Positions 24,218 to 36,445 of a stretch of DNA of 64,000 nt are shown piece by piece. The stretch comes from Sipunculus nudus. Lineage: Eukaryota; Annelida; Sipuncula; Golfingiida; Sipunculidae. The notes below the pieces were generated by a model. It had not been told where the DNA came from and did no database searches. It saw nothing but the letters and a program-made list of their open reading frames with translations. Both the position numbers and the translations under genes were made by a program. Positions within the stretch are counted from its first letter, which is position 1, and each line of letters starts with the position of its first letter. Location: positions 57,038,386 through 57,102,385 of the forward strand of contig CM049322.1 in NCBI GenBank assembly GCA_026874595.1. Reading direction: 5' to 3'.

Positions 24218-24793
24218 ATTCACATTTATCTAATTCAATTCTATCATTTGCAAGGGACATGTACAACCATCGATTTTATTTTTACACCAATACGAGCTAC
24301 ATGATAAAATAGTTTTAGGGAAGTATAAATAATCAAGGGTATCACGTGCTGGCTGCGTGGTTATACAGGAGAGGCCGTTATGCGGGGCCAGCAGTCATGC
24401 GTTTGCAGGTCTTTTTTATGAGCAATCATGCAACAGTGCCATATGCTGCAAACAACCAGGCCTTGACCTAATTTGCTCAATAACCCTAACAAAAGCACGC
24501 CGGGCCAGACAAGTTTCCTGCTTCAACAAGTCCCCTATTGCAACCAAAGAAAATATCCTGCGTACTTAATGACCCTTAATATTAAAAGGCTCTGTCTGTC
24601 TGTCTGTTTTTCTAGATGTCTGTCTGTTTGTCTTTTTGTCTGTTTGCTTAATGGTTTTCCTAATATCGAAATCGGTAGCATATGGGTCATTTCATCATAT
24701 TGATAATTTGTCCATCCTTGCTCTACAGACCTCATTCGTTTAACAATTGCACTAAAATAAAAAAATAAATAAAAAAAACGAAAGTTCCGTCAT
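24218..24793. repeat. Direct duplication, copy B
   Basis: Counterpart of 22,702-23,294. Its right end (GAAAGTTCCGTCATCAAC) runs directly into the 25-bp minisatellite. The CATCAAC word at the junction may have seeded that array. Confidence 0.85.
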
Positions 24794-25445
24794 CAACATT
24801 AACATACTTGTAAGTCATCAACATTAATATTCTTGTCGATCATCAACAATTATAATCTTCTCCGTCATCATCGTTAACATACTTGACAATCATCAAATTA
24901 ACATACTGTCAATCATCAACAATTATAATCTTGTCCATCGTCAACATAATCATACTTGTCCGCATCAACGATAACGTTTTTGTGAAACATTCTTTTACGT
25001 CATCAACTTTAACATTATTGTCCGTCATTAACAATAATATATCTGTCCGTCATCAACGTTTACATTATTGTCCGTCATCTACAATAATATATCTGTCCGT
25101 CATCGACGTTAACATTATTGTCCGTCATCAACAATAGTATATCTGTCCGTCATCAACGTTAACATTCTTGTCCGTCATCAACAATAATATATCTGTCCGT
25201 CATCAACGTTAACATTATTGTCCGTCATAAACATTAATATATCTGTCCTTTATCAACATTAACATTCTTGCTCATCATCTATTACTAACATACTTGTCAA
25301 TCATCACCATTAACATACATGGCAATCATCATCATTTACAAACGTGACATGATTAGACCTGTCTGTTATCAACATTAACATACCATTCCGCTATCATCAT
25401 TATTCTTTCTGTCCGTCATCACTATTATGCATTCTATTCTTTTCC
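24786..25445. repeat. 25-bp minisatellite with 50-bp dimer structure
   Basis: The unit begins GTCCGTCATCAAC. In the core (about 24,990-25,260) units alternate between AATAATATATCT and GTTAACATTATT endings, making a 50-bp dimer. The flanks hold older single units. An 84-codon frame inside it is repeat-derived, because the 25-bp period shifts frame each unit. Confidence 0.9.
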
Positions 25446-25953
25446 CTCGTCAAAATTAAGATGCATATATATTATTCTTGGATCAACTGTTATATTGTTT
25501 CACAAACAGAATCATATAGGAGACTAATCTATTATTAATAAAAATGCATGTTAACATGGACACACATAAATAAATTACTAAAAAATCTTACGCACGCTCA
25601 GTAAAAAATATGTTAATATTGCTACATATGAAAAACATTGCTATACTCAATGTCATCAACCTGTGTCCAGCTGTTTTTTTTTTTTACATAATTTTCGAAT
25701 AAGTTATATTTTTCAATAATTTCCTAGAAGATTGCATATCTAAATGAAAACCTTATATGGCAAAGAAAAAAAAATGTAATAAAGCTCCAGTTTATGTTTC
25801 ACAACTATTTTGTCTCTTTCCAGTGGGCTATCAGATCAAATGTGTCCCTGCATAAGTAGCCATTTTTAATTTATCTGTTTATTCTTTTTAGAGTGTTTAC
25901 ATGACATCATCCAATCAGTAGCTGTCAACTACGGATATGTTTGCATTTGACCA

Positions 25954-26110
25954 CAGGCGTGGATCCAGGGTTTTTTTGCGGGTTTGGAGGGGGTTGTCAA
26001 CGCTTAGTGTATTTAAACATTGGGTGATTATTCCGAGCAATTCACCTGTCATGGTTAAAAATTTGTGGGCGGATCCCATTCCCCCCCCCCCCCCACCCCC
26101 GATCCGTGCC
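25954..26110. mobile_element. Probable non-autonomous hAT-type MITE
   Basis: A 157-bp segment lies between two exact copies of TTTGACCA (25,946-25,953 and 26,111-26,118), an 8-bp target duplication as hAT elements make. The left end CAGGCGTGGATCCAGGG and the reverse complement of the right end (GGCACGGATCGGGG) form imperfect terminal inverted repeats, though the right end lacks the terminal CTG expected for hAT. A C-run (26,081-26,095) lies near the right end. It has no coding capacity. Confidence 0.6.
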
Positions 26111-26118
26111 TTTGACCA

Positions 26119-29100
26119 ATGACATTGACCGCCAAATGAGGGTCTGATATGTTGTAATGCTATGTGGGTCTCATAATTTTAAATAATACTTTTTCCTTTA
26201 AATAACCTTAAAGGACCTTGTTTAAAAAATTAGTTCCTTTAATCCTCTACCCTGCATAATCAGGTTTTCCCTTGAAATGTAAAAATAAATTTTTTTCACA
26301 GCAAAATACAAGTGGACAAGACTTATATACGCTCAGTTAAAAATACATGTTAATATGGACATATTTCTAATGAAAATTGTACGATTATTTATAAATTTTC
26401 TTTTTTCCAGGCACTTGCCTTCAAACCTTGAACCTTAAAACCTATGTAGTTTGAGCCCCTCTAGGCGGCGCCTCCTCCTACAGAACCCTACTGAACAAAC
26501 CATGCAGTTCTTGTTAGTTTCATACAGTTCAAGGACACGGGATTCTGGGAAATACGGACTAGTCACGGAGGTACAGCAGAAACAAAATGTAGGTCAACAG
26601 GTCATAAATATTATAATACTGTTACTTCAGATATATAGCCTACTAATAAGAATTATAAGATTGTATTTGTACAGTTTTCCTACCCTGTTAACCTGTTTTT
26701 TTTCGCGATTGTCAAAATGTGGATGCTATCATCTGTTGGCACAGAAAGAGGTAAATTACGTGAATACCAGGGTATGTCGCTGTCTGAACTGTCGTCCCTG
26801 GGCTATGATACTGTGTACCTACCATTTATTCATAGTTCTACCTGAATTTATAACTTGGAGGTCTTATTAAAGAAAATGAAATAATCAATTTTGCGTGTAC
26901 ATCACTTCCTTCTCCTGCCGTGTACAGGCCTATAATTTTCAAAACACCATCAGCCAAGGATTCCGATATGTTTATAAAATTATATGGTGGAGGAAACATC
27001 CTCCTATTTTAATTCTTTTTAATGCAATCGTTCTCCTCAGTAAGGAATTTGACAGCACGGTGATCTCAAAATGCCATCATAGATTAAATCACATGACCAT
27101 TGTGTTGTAGCTCTGAAAAAGCTGGCAGTATTTATTTTATATTACTGTAGCATCTTAATCTGTTCCCCTCCCACAATTATATATTCAATTTATTCAAAGA
27201 AACACACCAGTCAGTAATGGAATGATAACAACATAGAATAGCATTTACTGCATCAGTAAAACATTAATGTGTGTAAAATATTTTGTATAATGTCCAAATT
27301 CATTGCACTTTGTCAGTATAGCGCGAAATATAAGACTGTCTGACTCATAAATCACTGAGCATGTAGCCTCTGAAAGGTCTGTTCGTTGTCCATCGGCATA
27401 TTTTTTATTTATTTTATTTGTTGTAATTATTTAAATAAATATGTTTGGAGCACGGCTGCTAGGCAACCACTGTACCCCCCGTGCTGTAACTTGTACCTGT
27501 GCTGAACATACTGGTATGTTTAGAAGGCAGAACATGTCTCTCTCCTGCAAGAAATTAGGAAATACAGCATTATCTATTCCACACAAATTGTATCACAATA
27601 TACATCAATAATAAACAACTCTGACTAAAAAGTCAATGTGATCTTTTGTTTGTTTAATGAGTAACCCTTAGAGCTTACAATTCTGGATAACTTGAAATGC
27701 TGTACTGATCTGGTTAGTGTTACATTGAACCTATACAGGTGAATACAGCCAAGTCATAACAATACATTACAAGGTTTATATGTACCTAAATGGATGCAAA
27801 CTTGCCTGAATAACAATTACCTCAATGTTCAATAAAATGTTTTCATAAAAAAATGGTTTATTTGGTTATGCAAGTAATGTTATACTAATAAGCAGAAAGT
27901 TAATACCCTGAAACCGTAAGCTGTTTCAATAGATAGCTGTATCAATTTTGCGGAGAGACCAACAGAACAGTTGGTCGAATGATGAATTAAATTTCACACT
28001 TTTGTTCAATTCTTTAATGCGAGGGAGTGAACCAGCTAATAACAAGCTAATCTGAATATATTGTTTATCATTCCTAAATTAACAGTCTGATCAAATAGAT
28101 GTTATTGCTTACTTTTAATGCTTAAACCCAGTAATGTAAAATGTGTACTACTGGAAGTAGAAAGAGCTGTTAATTTTAATGGTCATATGTTGTTCAAATC
28201 ATTAAACTGTTTAAAGTTGGTAAATGGCATCCCCATATATCACATTTTGTTTCCTGTTTTGTAAATGCCACCTTAAACACAAACAAGCATAATTCTCAGT
28301 CAGATTTAACTGGTCTTGTATTACTGGACTTTATTAGTCTTTCCTGACACTCGAAAGATGCACAGAGTTACTGTACCTGATAAGCGTTTGACAGCTGACT
28401 GCTTATTCAACAGCCATGACATAAGGCCAGGTGCTTGATATCAGACTTGTTATCAGTTAGGGTGTCTATTGTGCCCATTAAAGGTTTTTGTTTGTATATC
28501 GACCACTGCGTTTTTGTATCAGGGATAGAGATTATTACTATTTGTGTCGGGGTTTAAAAAGGGATTTGACCGTTGTGTGTTACCTTATCTGATACCAGTA
28601 TGTTCTCTTGGCAAATCTGTCTAAAGTGGTGATTTGTATTATCTCCCTGTGAATGCACATGTGACTGGGCATGTGATATATTCTCTCAATATAGATTTTT
28701 ACCGACTTTACACGTACCTCTTTCAGTTGCCTTAGCTGTTAAGTAGGAACTTTATTTTTCTAGGAAAACAGAAAATATATTTAAACTGTATCTCAGAGAG
28801 AAAAAAAATACGTTAATTGAATATATATTATTCAGAGTGCAACGTATATGTCTGATTTACCACTTTCATTTAGATGATTTTAACCATACAAAAATATCTA
28901 TTACGATTGAAATCTAAAGAGTACTGATTGTTACCCCAACCAGCGAATGACAGAAAATTCACAGACGTTCAGATTCATGACTCTTTACAGGGTCAGTATG
29001 GATTTCAGATTCTAATGCACAAATAAACTAAGAGGTTTCCTTTGTTGTTTATTTAAAACATTCTTTAATCATTATTTAGAAGCTAAAGTGCGCACATATT

Positions 29101-30429
29101 TGAAAAGTTATACATTTTAAGATCTTGTTCAGACACCTGAATAGACATTTAACCCCACTTTATATATTAAAGACATACATAAATGAAGAATGATATTATT
29201 TTCTTTAGACTGTATTTTATGCTTACTTTAGCATTTAAAATATATTAATGATTAATATATGGATTAACAATGAGACATATTTATTAAATAGTTTCCTCAG
29301 TTTATCGTGTTTTATTTCAACTTTAAACTAAAGGGTCTGCGCTTTATCAATGTATCTATAAATGTAACACTTTATCAGAATAATTAATAAATGAACGATT
29401 GCCTGTCCCCTTATATAAAATAAAAGGACTGCATTGGCAAAAATAGAATTTATAGACCCTTACAATCGTTTTATCAACGCTTACCTCACATGACAACCAT
29501 TAAACCTTAATATTTACACACACTTAGCACCTTGCTTTATCCCTATACAATTAGTTGACAGAGATACATGCTGCCTTATACCCTGTTGTATTAATCGATT
29601 CACTCAAAGTAATGTTTTCTTCAGTTCCTAAATATCATGTACATCAAATAACAGTGGCACATACCTGTGTCAATAAGTACAATACTTTAGTATGTTTTCT
29701 CACAAAAAAGGCCGACCTCCGGGCCAGACATTTTACCAGTCATTCGTATTTTCGTTTTCAAACTGTCGCGGCAGGCTACCACAGGTTTCGGCTTATGTCG
29801 ACTCATGTTTGAACCCTTTCAGCACAGAGGTTTAGGTGGCTCTCCTAAGCCTCATTTTGGGTAAATTCTCATGCCATTGATCTACAGCAGTTTCATGTCC
29901 AGCCTCACAGGGCCATTTATTCTGCCATTAAGGGCAATTCAACATTCCCAGCAGCTCAGGGCTATTTTAGATATGTACTAAAGCATATATTGTTCTCTAT
30001 GACGCTAACTTGTAAAACAAAATCCTACTTGTATTTATCACTTATAAGCTATCTTATGAGGTACATGCATATATCCGTTGCTACTTTTTATTTTCGTTTC
30101 GGTTGACATTGGCCACTCGATCTACCTCACATGCTTTGTCAGTTCACCGTTTAGGATTCACAGGCCAGTTCCTGATGTGATCTACGACCATTGTATGACA
30201 CAACCATTGAAACGAAGAGTACGTACTTAAGTATGTCCAGCGATCTGGAACCTCAGGATTAGGTGGTCTTCTTCATCTTCACTCATCTAAAATAATTTCC
30301 CAAGCTACTTTTACAGATAACGAATATATAAAACAGGTAAAAGGTATACTTTTTTCATGCAACATTTTTCAAACCCATTGTAAAATCCCACAGATAAGAT
30401 GGGAAATGTGTAAAGTATAAATTTAATCT
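26119..30429. other. Unassigned 4.3-kb stretch
   Basis: No LINE, minisatellite or RNA gene is recognised. A 139-codon frame at 26,451-26,870 and an 85-codon frame at 29,555-29,812 have no recognisable domain. One RFX X-box-like site lies at 27,455-27,467. This is the longest stretch without obvious repeats, so regulatory or intronic sequence is possible. Confidence 0.4.
27455..27467 (-). promoter_or_regulatory. RFX X-box-like site
   Basis: On the minus strand it reads GTTGCCTAGCAGC, one base from the familiar X-box form GTTGCCTAGCAAC bound by RFX factors. No promoter or gene is visible nearby, so function is speculative. Confidence 0.25.
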
Positions 30430-31049
30430 TTTAGTGCAGGCTATAATAAATCTAAAGCAAAATCTGAAAAACTTCATAAAAATATAATCAATTCAAGACT
30501 TAAGAAACTAGAAACGAGCATGGTGAATAATCCGGGCGATAAGATAATAGAAGAAATATTAGCACATGCACGTAAACAATTCCATTTAAGGCTCCAGGTT
30601 AAGATGGATGGAAGAAGGGGACCGTAACACAAAATACTTTCTGGGCTTAGAAAAAAGTAGAGGTATTTCAAAATGTATACAAAACATTATTTTAAAAGAC
30701 GGAAAAGTCGTCAGAACCCAAAAATAAACTTTAAAAAAGTCAACAAAACTATTATATGAACTTATATAAAAATAAAAATACAGACAAAAAGTTGCTTCAA
30801 GCCTTTATACAAGATATAGAACTACCACAGTTGAGTTACGAACATAAAATGATTTGTGAGGATTAATAACTAATGAGGAAGCTACAAAAGCTGTTAAAGA
30901 AATGAAAAACGGTTCCAGCCCAGGACTAGACGGTCTTACTACAGAATTTTTTAAAATTCTTCTGCCCCGACTTAACTAATTTATTAATTGACTCATTTAA
31001 TTATGCTTTCCACACCGGATCACTCCGAACCCCACAAAAGAAAGGAGTA

Positions 31050-31666
31050 ATGATAATATTGCATAAAGGCAGAAAGTTAGAAAGAGGCAATCCAGATAAT
31101 CATAGACCCATCACTGTTAGTTACACTGATAGTAAGATACTCGCTAAGACTCTTGCCAGATTACAAAAAGTAATTAAATCTGTGATCAATACAGACCAAA
31201 CTGGTTTTATAAAAGACCGAAATATAACTAACATCATCAGACTAATTGATGATGTCACAACATACACACACAAATCAAAAACAAAAGGGGGCCATATTAG
31301 CTCTCGATTTCAGGAAGGCTTTTGACACTTCATCCAAAAATTATTTGGTTGAAACATTCCTACTATTTGGATTTCGGAGAACATTTTGTCAAATGTTTAG
31401 AAATTGTTAACAATGACAAAAAAAAATTTCAGTACAACGGATGGTTAAGTCAATGGATTCCTTTACAATGCGGTGTCAGGGAAGGCTGTCCATTATCGCC
31501 CTTGGCCTTTGTAGTCGCAGTGGAACTGCTGTCGTGTAAAGTAAGACAATCTAAAAATATTAAAGGTATTCAGCTCCCCATGAAAAGTTATGATCGTAAC
31601 GTCTTGAAAATTTTCCAATACGCGGACAACACAACGCTTTTCTTAACTGATAAAGGGACTTTTTAA
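31050..31666 (+). pseudogene. Tx1-like reverse transcriptase palm, inactivated
   Basis: Two overlapping frames (31,050-31,325 and 31,322-31,666) cover the catalytic core. Motif A (LALDFRKAFD) is readable only in the frame starting at 31,291, so a one-base shift sits in the preceding run of Gs (31,287-31,291). Motif B reads VREGCPLSP, with E where most relatives have Q. Motif C reads YADN in place of YADD, losing one metal-binding aspartate. Together with the frameshift this makes it certainly inactive. Family role: target-primed reverse transcription. Confidence 0.85.
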
Positions 31667-31923
31667 ACGCCCTAAAATTCTTAATAAATTTTCTTAATTT
31701 TCCGGACTAAAACTAAACAAAATAAGATAGACAAAATCAGTCAGAAAAAAATCAACATCAAGTGAAAAAAAAAATTCTGGGAATTTGGTTTAGCAATTCA
31801 CGGTCAGCATCTGATATACAAGAAAATAGGGAAACCAAAGCAGAGAAAATCAAAGATATCTTTCAAAAGTTGAGTCGGAGAAATCTATCAGTTATCGGAA
31901 AAATTCCTGTAGTCAACACTTTT

Positions 31924-31926
<3 letters not shown>

Positions 31927-31970
<44 letters not shown>
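31927..31970. repeat. TA microsatellite inside the LINE coding sequence
   Basis: About 22 AT dinucleotides lie between PVVNTFII and LQALCAPDSF of the Tx1-like frame, at a place where relatives have ordinary codons. The array expanded after insertion and happens to keep the frame open. Confidence 0.9.
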
Positions 31971-31976
<6 letters not shown>

Positions 31977-32399
31977 ACTTCAAGCATTATGCGCTCCGGA
32001 TTCGTTCATTTATGATTTGAATAGAATTGTTTATAAGTTTCTATGGCAAAAACAATTCAACAACCGGAAAACTATTGAAAAAAAAGTAAAAAGAAAAACA
32101 ATCGTTACTTAATATGAGACAGGGGGTCTTAATCTAATAGATATCGCTACTATGCAAGATGCTCTACATATAAAATTAATATTAAAAAGATACAAAAGAA
32201 ACATGGAAAAATATATCCATTTTCAAATACAGCAAATTAGGAAAAAAACCTGAGTGTATTTGAAAGCAATGTTAGGCCGGAAGACTTTATGGGATTGGAC
32301 CTGAGTATCACTTTTATAAACTGATCTTAAGGAAATGGTTAGATCCAAATAAGATTATTGAAAACAAATGTTCTCCAGTAATATGGAATAACAAACATT

Positions 32400-32960
32400 T
32401 TGTGTATAATAAGATGGTACTATTTTTTTCATAACTGGATTAATTCTGGTATTATATATATTCAGGATATTTTAAAAGATAATGGTGATATGGTATCTTT
32501 AGAGCATATTACAAAGTTGATAAAAACTGTATGTCCTGTCGCAATAAGGTTGCAGTATATGTTGGTGACTACAGTGCTGCGCACACTCACCAAAACCAAA
32601 GAACATATGATGACTAAAGATAGGAATATTTACTTCCCTGAAAGGCCAATACAAGACTGGAAAACAAAATCACTGCGACTAACATTACAAGATGAAAAAA
32701 AAAAAAAAACTGAACGGCCGAATATCGAACTTTTCTGGCAAATAAAATACCACTCACATTTAATTTACAGCAATACGTGCACAATGGCTGGACAGTGTAC
32801 CGGACAAGTGAGACTGAAATCGCTACATCGTAAGAAAATGCACAACATATATCCCACAAAAATTCTGTTGGAGAAGATGAAAATAGCGGATAGTAACAGA
32901 TGCAATCAATGTGGAGAAGTCGAATATGTTTAACATTTCTTCTTTTTTTCATACTATAAA
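32400..32960 (+). pseudogene. Tx1-like LINE ORF2 C-terminal remnant
   Basis: A 177-codon frame plus a short extension ends ADSNRCNQCGEVEY, then HFF in a shifted frame (32,935-32,950). This matches the cysteine-histidine knuckle near the end of L1/Tx1 ORF2 proteins, which contributes to nucleic-acid binding. It is separated from the palm by stops and indels. An A-run at 32,695-32,709 has lengthened within the frame. Confidence 0.7.
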
Positions 32961-33170
32961 CTAAGACTTTTTTGGTATATAGTTGAACGAGACCTTTGAT
33001 GCGAAATATGAAACTTTATAAAATTAAAATAATCTCATTTAATGCTTCGTTACCAAGGAGACTATTCTAGAAAAATATATTAATTATAAATCCATATATT
33101 TTGATTACAAATTGCGTATCAGTAAATGCAATATGGCGAGAAAAAAGTCTAGACTTTATATGGGAAAGCG

Positions 33171-33935
33171 AGCTACGATTAAGAGAAACCCATACCATAT
33201 TAGCTGCCGATGGGACACAGGGTGACATGTAAAGGCAGTGGATTACTCAATTAAAATCTACTTTATGGCTCCGAGTTCATTTAAAAAAATCAAGAACAAA
33301 TTTTGCCCAAAATGCAGGTTGGAATCACTGCTCGTAATTATTACGAACTGGCAACGGCTCCCCAATGTAGGATTATTCCCACTGATTGTTGAAAAATACA
33401 CCGAATTTGAGGTTTAAATTACAAGAGTTACCGAAAGTTATGCAAGTTTTATAGTTAATAGAGTATATACGTCATCGACAACCACTGTGATTCCACAGAT
33501 GTGTGAACTTGAACGCAGCAGTGAAGTTTTCTTGACGATGACTAGCGTCAGCCTCGCATTCACTGGGATCGTGACAAGTTTCTTTATAGCAGAAGGTGGT
33601 CCTTTCCGAGCAGATGAAATACAAGTTACACCGGGTACACACTGTTTCAACATAAATACCAATAGGGTTTGCTCATACAGCGTGAAATCACCCGCTCTGT
33701 ACTAGGTACATAGGGATACTGATCTGGGAAATCAATATATACCAAAGAAATTTCATAACCAAAAAGAATATAACTTAAAGATGATACTAAATATTGATGA
33801 CCTATTTCAGATAACACATTAAACAGCTTACGTGTTTTATAATTTTAAAATGTGTGCAAGTGTTGCTTTGGTATTAGAAATGATATAACAGCATGTACAA
33901 TCACAGTTAAGAATGTCCATAAGAATTGATTATAG
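33171..33935. other. Unassigned; possible exon-like island at 33,436-33,705
   Basis: The stretch 33,438-33,705 is open on both strands (72-74 codons), with a GC content above its surroundings and an upstream AG at about 33,435. The plus reading includes FRADEIQVTPGTHCFNIN. I do not recognise either protein. The rest shows nothing. Confidence 0.3.
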
Positions 33936-33996
33936 ATTATTATTATTATTATTGCTATTTATTATTATGGTTATTATTATTATTATTATTATTATG
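33936..33996. repeat. ATT trinucleotide microsatellite
   Basis: Two runs of TTA/ATT separated by an interrupted stretch (GCTATTTATTATTATGG). Confidence 0.9.
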
Positions 33997-34343
33997 CATT
34001 TACTATTTTCTTATTTCATTACTTCTTGTTATGGTTACCGATCTTAAAACAGTTATGTCAACTTATATTCAGATTGGGGCTATTTTAACCGATTGAATCG
34101 GTAGAATCAACATTTTTTCAGTTGATTTTATCATAATTTTTTTTCAAAATTTAAAAGTAAAACAAGGAAATTTGCTGGTAGTCACCAGCTTTGCTAGCAG
34201 CCATTATTTTTCTGTGTTAGTCACTTGATGGCTATATTTTTGAGGGACCAGGGATTAAAGTTACGCTGGGGTTTGCATGATGAATGAGTCTGAAACCTAT
34301 TACAACTAATCAGAAGGAGGACTTTGAAAACTTACTGCTCCCT

Positions 34344-34365
34344 GTTGCCTTGACCGTAAGGCAAC
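34344..34365. other. Short perfect hairpin
   Basis: Arms GTTGCCTT and AAGGCAAC with a six-base loop. No following T-run, gene or repeat context explains it. Confidence 0.5.
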
Positions 34366-34533
34366 ATTTCATGTTTGGTCAAACACCAAAGTCTGTCGTA
34401 TAATTTATTCATTTGGTTTTTTTTTTTTTTTCATTTTTGTGTGTGTACACGCTAGCACATAAAAATATGAAGCGAGAATATCTATTATACTATATGTTTT
34501 ACGCCTTTACGCCTTGTCGTTTTCACACATATT

Positions 34534-34830
34534 CGCATGCAAAATCGAATATCACTCATACCATGCCAATACCGAACATCATTCAAATTAGTGATATTCG
34601 ACTTTCGCATGCAAATATCGAATATCACTCATACCATGCGGAATTCGAATATCACTGAAATCAGGGATATTCGTTATTCGATCAGACATATCATGCGGAT
34701 ATCGAAAATCACTCAGATCAAGGATATTCGATATTCGATATTCAATATTCGCATGCAAAAGCGAATATCACCCATACAATGCGGATATCGAATATCATGC
34801 AAACTAGGGATATTCGAAGCCGTAAGACGC
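34534..34830. repeat. 72-bp tandem repeat with an internal hairpin in each unit
   Basis: Four units begin at about 34,534, 34,606, 34,678 and 34,750, marked by CGCATGCAAA in three of them. Each unit carries CGAATATC and GATATTCG as inverted arms about 12 bases apart, clearest at 34,645-34,672. Because 72 is a multiple of three, frames stay open through the array (81 and 109 codons), but these are by-products. Confidence 0.85.
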
Positions 34831-35082
34831 CAATCACACCACACGCAGGTTGTTTATTTTGTATAAATCAGACTCTATCTGAGCAGCAGAACTGATACCA
34901 GTACTAGTAATACCGACACGTCTCAGAAAAGCAGACTAGATGATATCTGTAGAAAGTTAAACGATATGGAGCAGGAAATTAAAAACAAAATCTTGATTCA
35001 AAGTTTTAACAGTTGATAAAAAGAGAATAAAAAGTTAAATTGGATAGTAAATAAACAAAAGGAGCAGTCAAAAAGGAACATT

Positions 35083-35322
35083 TTGATAATTTATGGTGTG
35101 GAGGAAGAGAATAGTAAAGAGCCCTGGGAACAATGTGAAACAATAGTGGGAAATGTTATAAAAGAGCAACTCAAACACCTTGATAAAGAAAATGTTGACA
35201 TCTCGCGAGAACATCGTCTACTTTGGCTGGAAAAAGATAAAACTAGACCATTCATTGTTCTCTTTTTAACGTTTGAAAGGAAAAAAAAATATGAGGTTCC
35301 TCAGACAACATGCACGTTCTAA
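35083..35322 (+). pseudogene. L1-type ORF1 protein remnant
   Basis: Reads ILIIYGVEEENSKEPWEQC, then SREHRLLWLEKDKTRPFIV and FERKKKYE. This matches the RRM-containing core of L1-family ORF1 proteins (IYGVEE, the R.HR basic patch, TRPFIVKF-type strand), which bind element RNA and chaperone it. The frame has no ATG at its left end: upstream sequence continues the homology (QKEQSKRN), but stops at about 35,010-35,050 cut it off from the coiled coil. It is broken at about 35,322, and homology resumes in other frames to about 35,500. Confidence 0.75.
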
Positions 35323-36445
35323 CGACAATCCGAATCACCTGTTATGTTCAGGAGGGTTTTGCAGAACATCCGAGGCATGGGCGACAAAACCCACAGGTCA
35401 TGCTGGCTGAGGCTTTGGCAGATGAAGTAAGAGCATCGTAACGATATGATAAGTTGGCTATTGATGGTGTAGTTTTGGTATGGAATGATGATCAGAACTA
35501 TCATGAAGTGATTATTGCACATGATGAAATAAAAAAAAACTAAATTATTAGGTATTCTTAATGCAAGAATGGGATATCTTTAAGATATCCTGACGAATGA
35601 TAGCGAGCACCCTTTTTTATTGTTTGAGTCTTATTGTAATTCTATATTCAGAAAGAGAAAAAGATCAATTTGTTAATAAGTTTGGTAAATCCTTACAAGA
35701 ACTATTTGTAGCTTAAAGTATGTATACTTAATGGTAGATTTGATCCTGACTTATACGGAGAATATACATTATGCTCTAAGACGGGAAGAGCATTATTGAA
35801 TATATTATTGCTAGTACAGATATGTTTACATTTTTAATAGATTTGAGGTCCTAAACATGGATCTGATTATTTTACTCATCTAATCAAAGTCCTAAGTATA
35901 CACTACGGGGGCTGTCTAATATAGGGAACGAAAAGAAAGCAGTGTGTATGGGAAGATGATGATAAATTCGTCACATTTTGTGGGTCAGTTTTATGTAAAT
36001 GTTTATCAAAACCTTAACACTGCAGCTGAAAATAATCCTGTTATTAATACTACATATTGCAAATGTACATACAACACAAGAAGCAGCGGGTAGTGAAATC
36101 AGAAACACAACCAACATGGTGATATCATGAATGCACAATGTCCAAACATGAAAAGAACAAATCATTAAACAAATACAGCAACCATATTTAAACATTTAAA
36201 GAGAAAATAAACAAAATGTTTTCAAAAATATGTGTGCTAAAAAGAAAGAAATACATGAAAGGAAAATAAATGAGAATATGTTGAGATGTGAATCAACTGA
36301 AGAATAAAACGCATAAGATGGAACATTAATCAGAAAAACATACCAAAACGTGAATGGTACAATCATTCATAACAATTGTACATAGGTAGAGATAACACAA
36401 ATAAAACTTCTGAACATGTCACATAATTGTTAATATTAAACATGG

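Larger units (their letters stand above)
30435..33170 (+). mobile_element. Tx1/L1-like LINE remnant
   Basis: Ordered pieces of a Tx1-type ORF2 after the endonuclease: WMEEGDRNTKYFLGLEKSRG (about 30,600-30,660), NGSSPGLDGLTTEFFK (30,908-30,955), HKGRKLERGNPDNHRPIT, FIKDRNITNIIRLIDDV, LALDFRKAFD (31,300-31,326), CGVREGCPLSPLAFVVAVELL, QYADNTTLFLTDKG, LSRRNLSVIGKIPVVNTFII, LQALCAPDSFIYDLNRIVYK, GGLNLIDIATMQDALHIKLI, and a C-terminal RCNQCGE knuckle near 32,905. Multiple frameshifts and stops break it. The 5' ORF1 and endonuclease are missing, and the 3' end is uncertain (33.0-33.2 kb). Confidence 0.85.

Noticed and set aside
26451-26870. 139-codon plus-strand frame, the longest outside LINEs on the plus strand apart from LINE pieces
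   Set aside because: Composition is that of translated AT-rich DNA, with long hydrophobic and leucine-isoleucine stretches and no domain. No splice or promoter context supports it.
34413-34866. Overlapping 81- and 109-codon frames with 24-residue repeats
   Set aside because: The repeat period is 72 bp, a multiple of three, which keeps frames open automatically.
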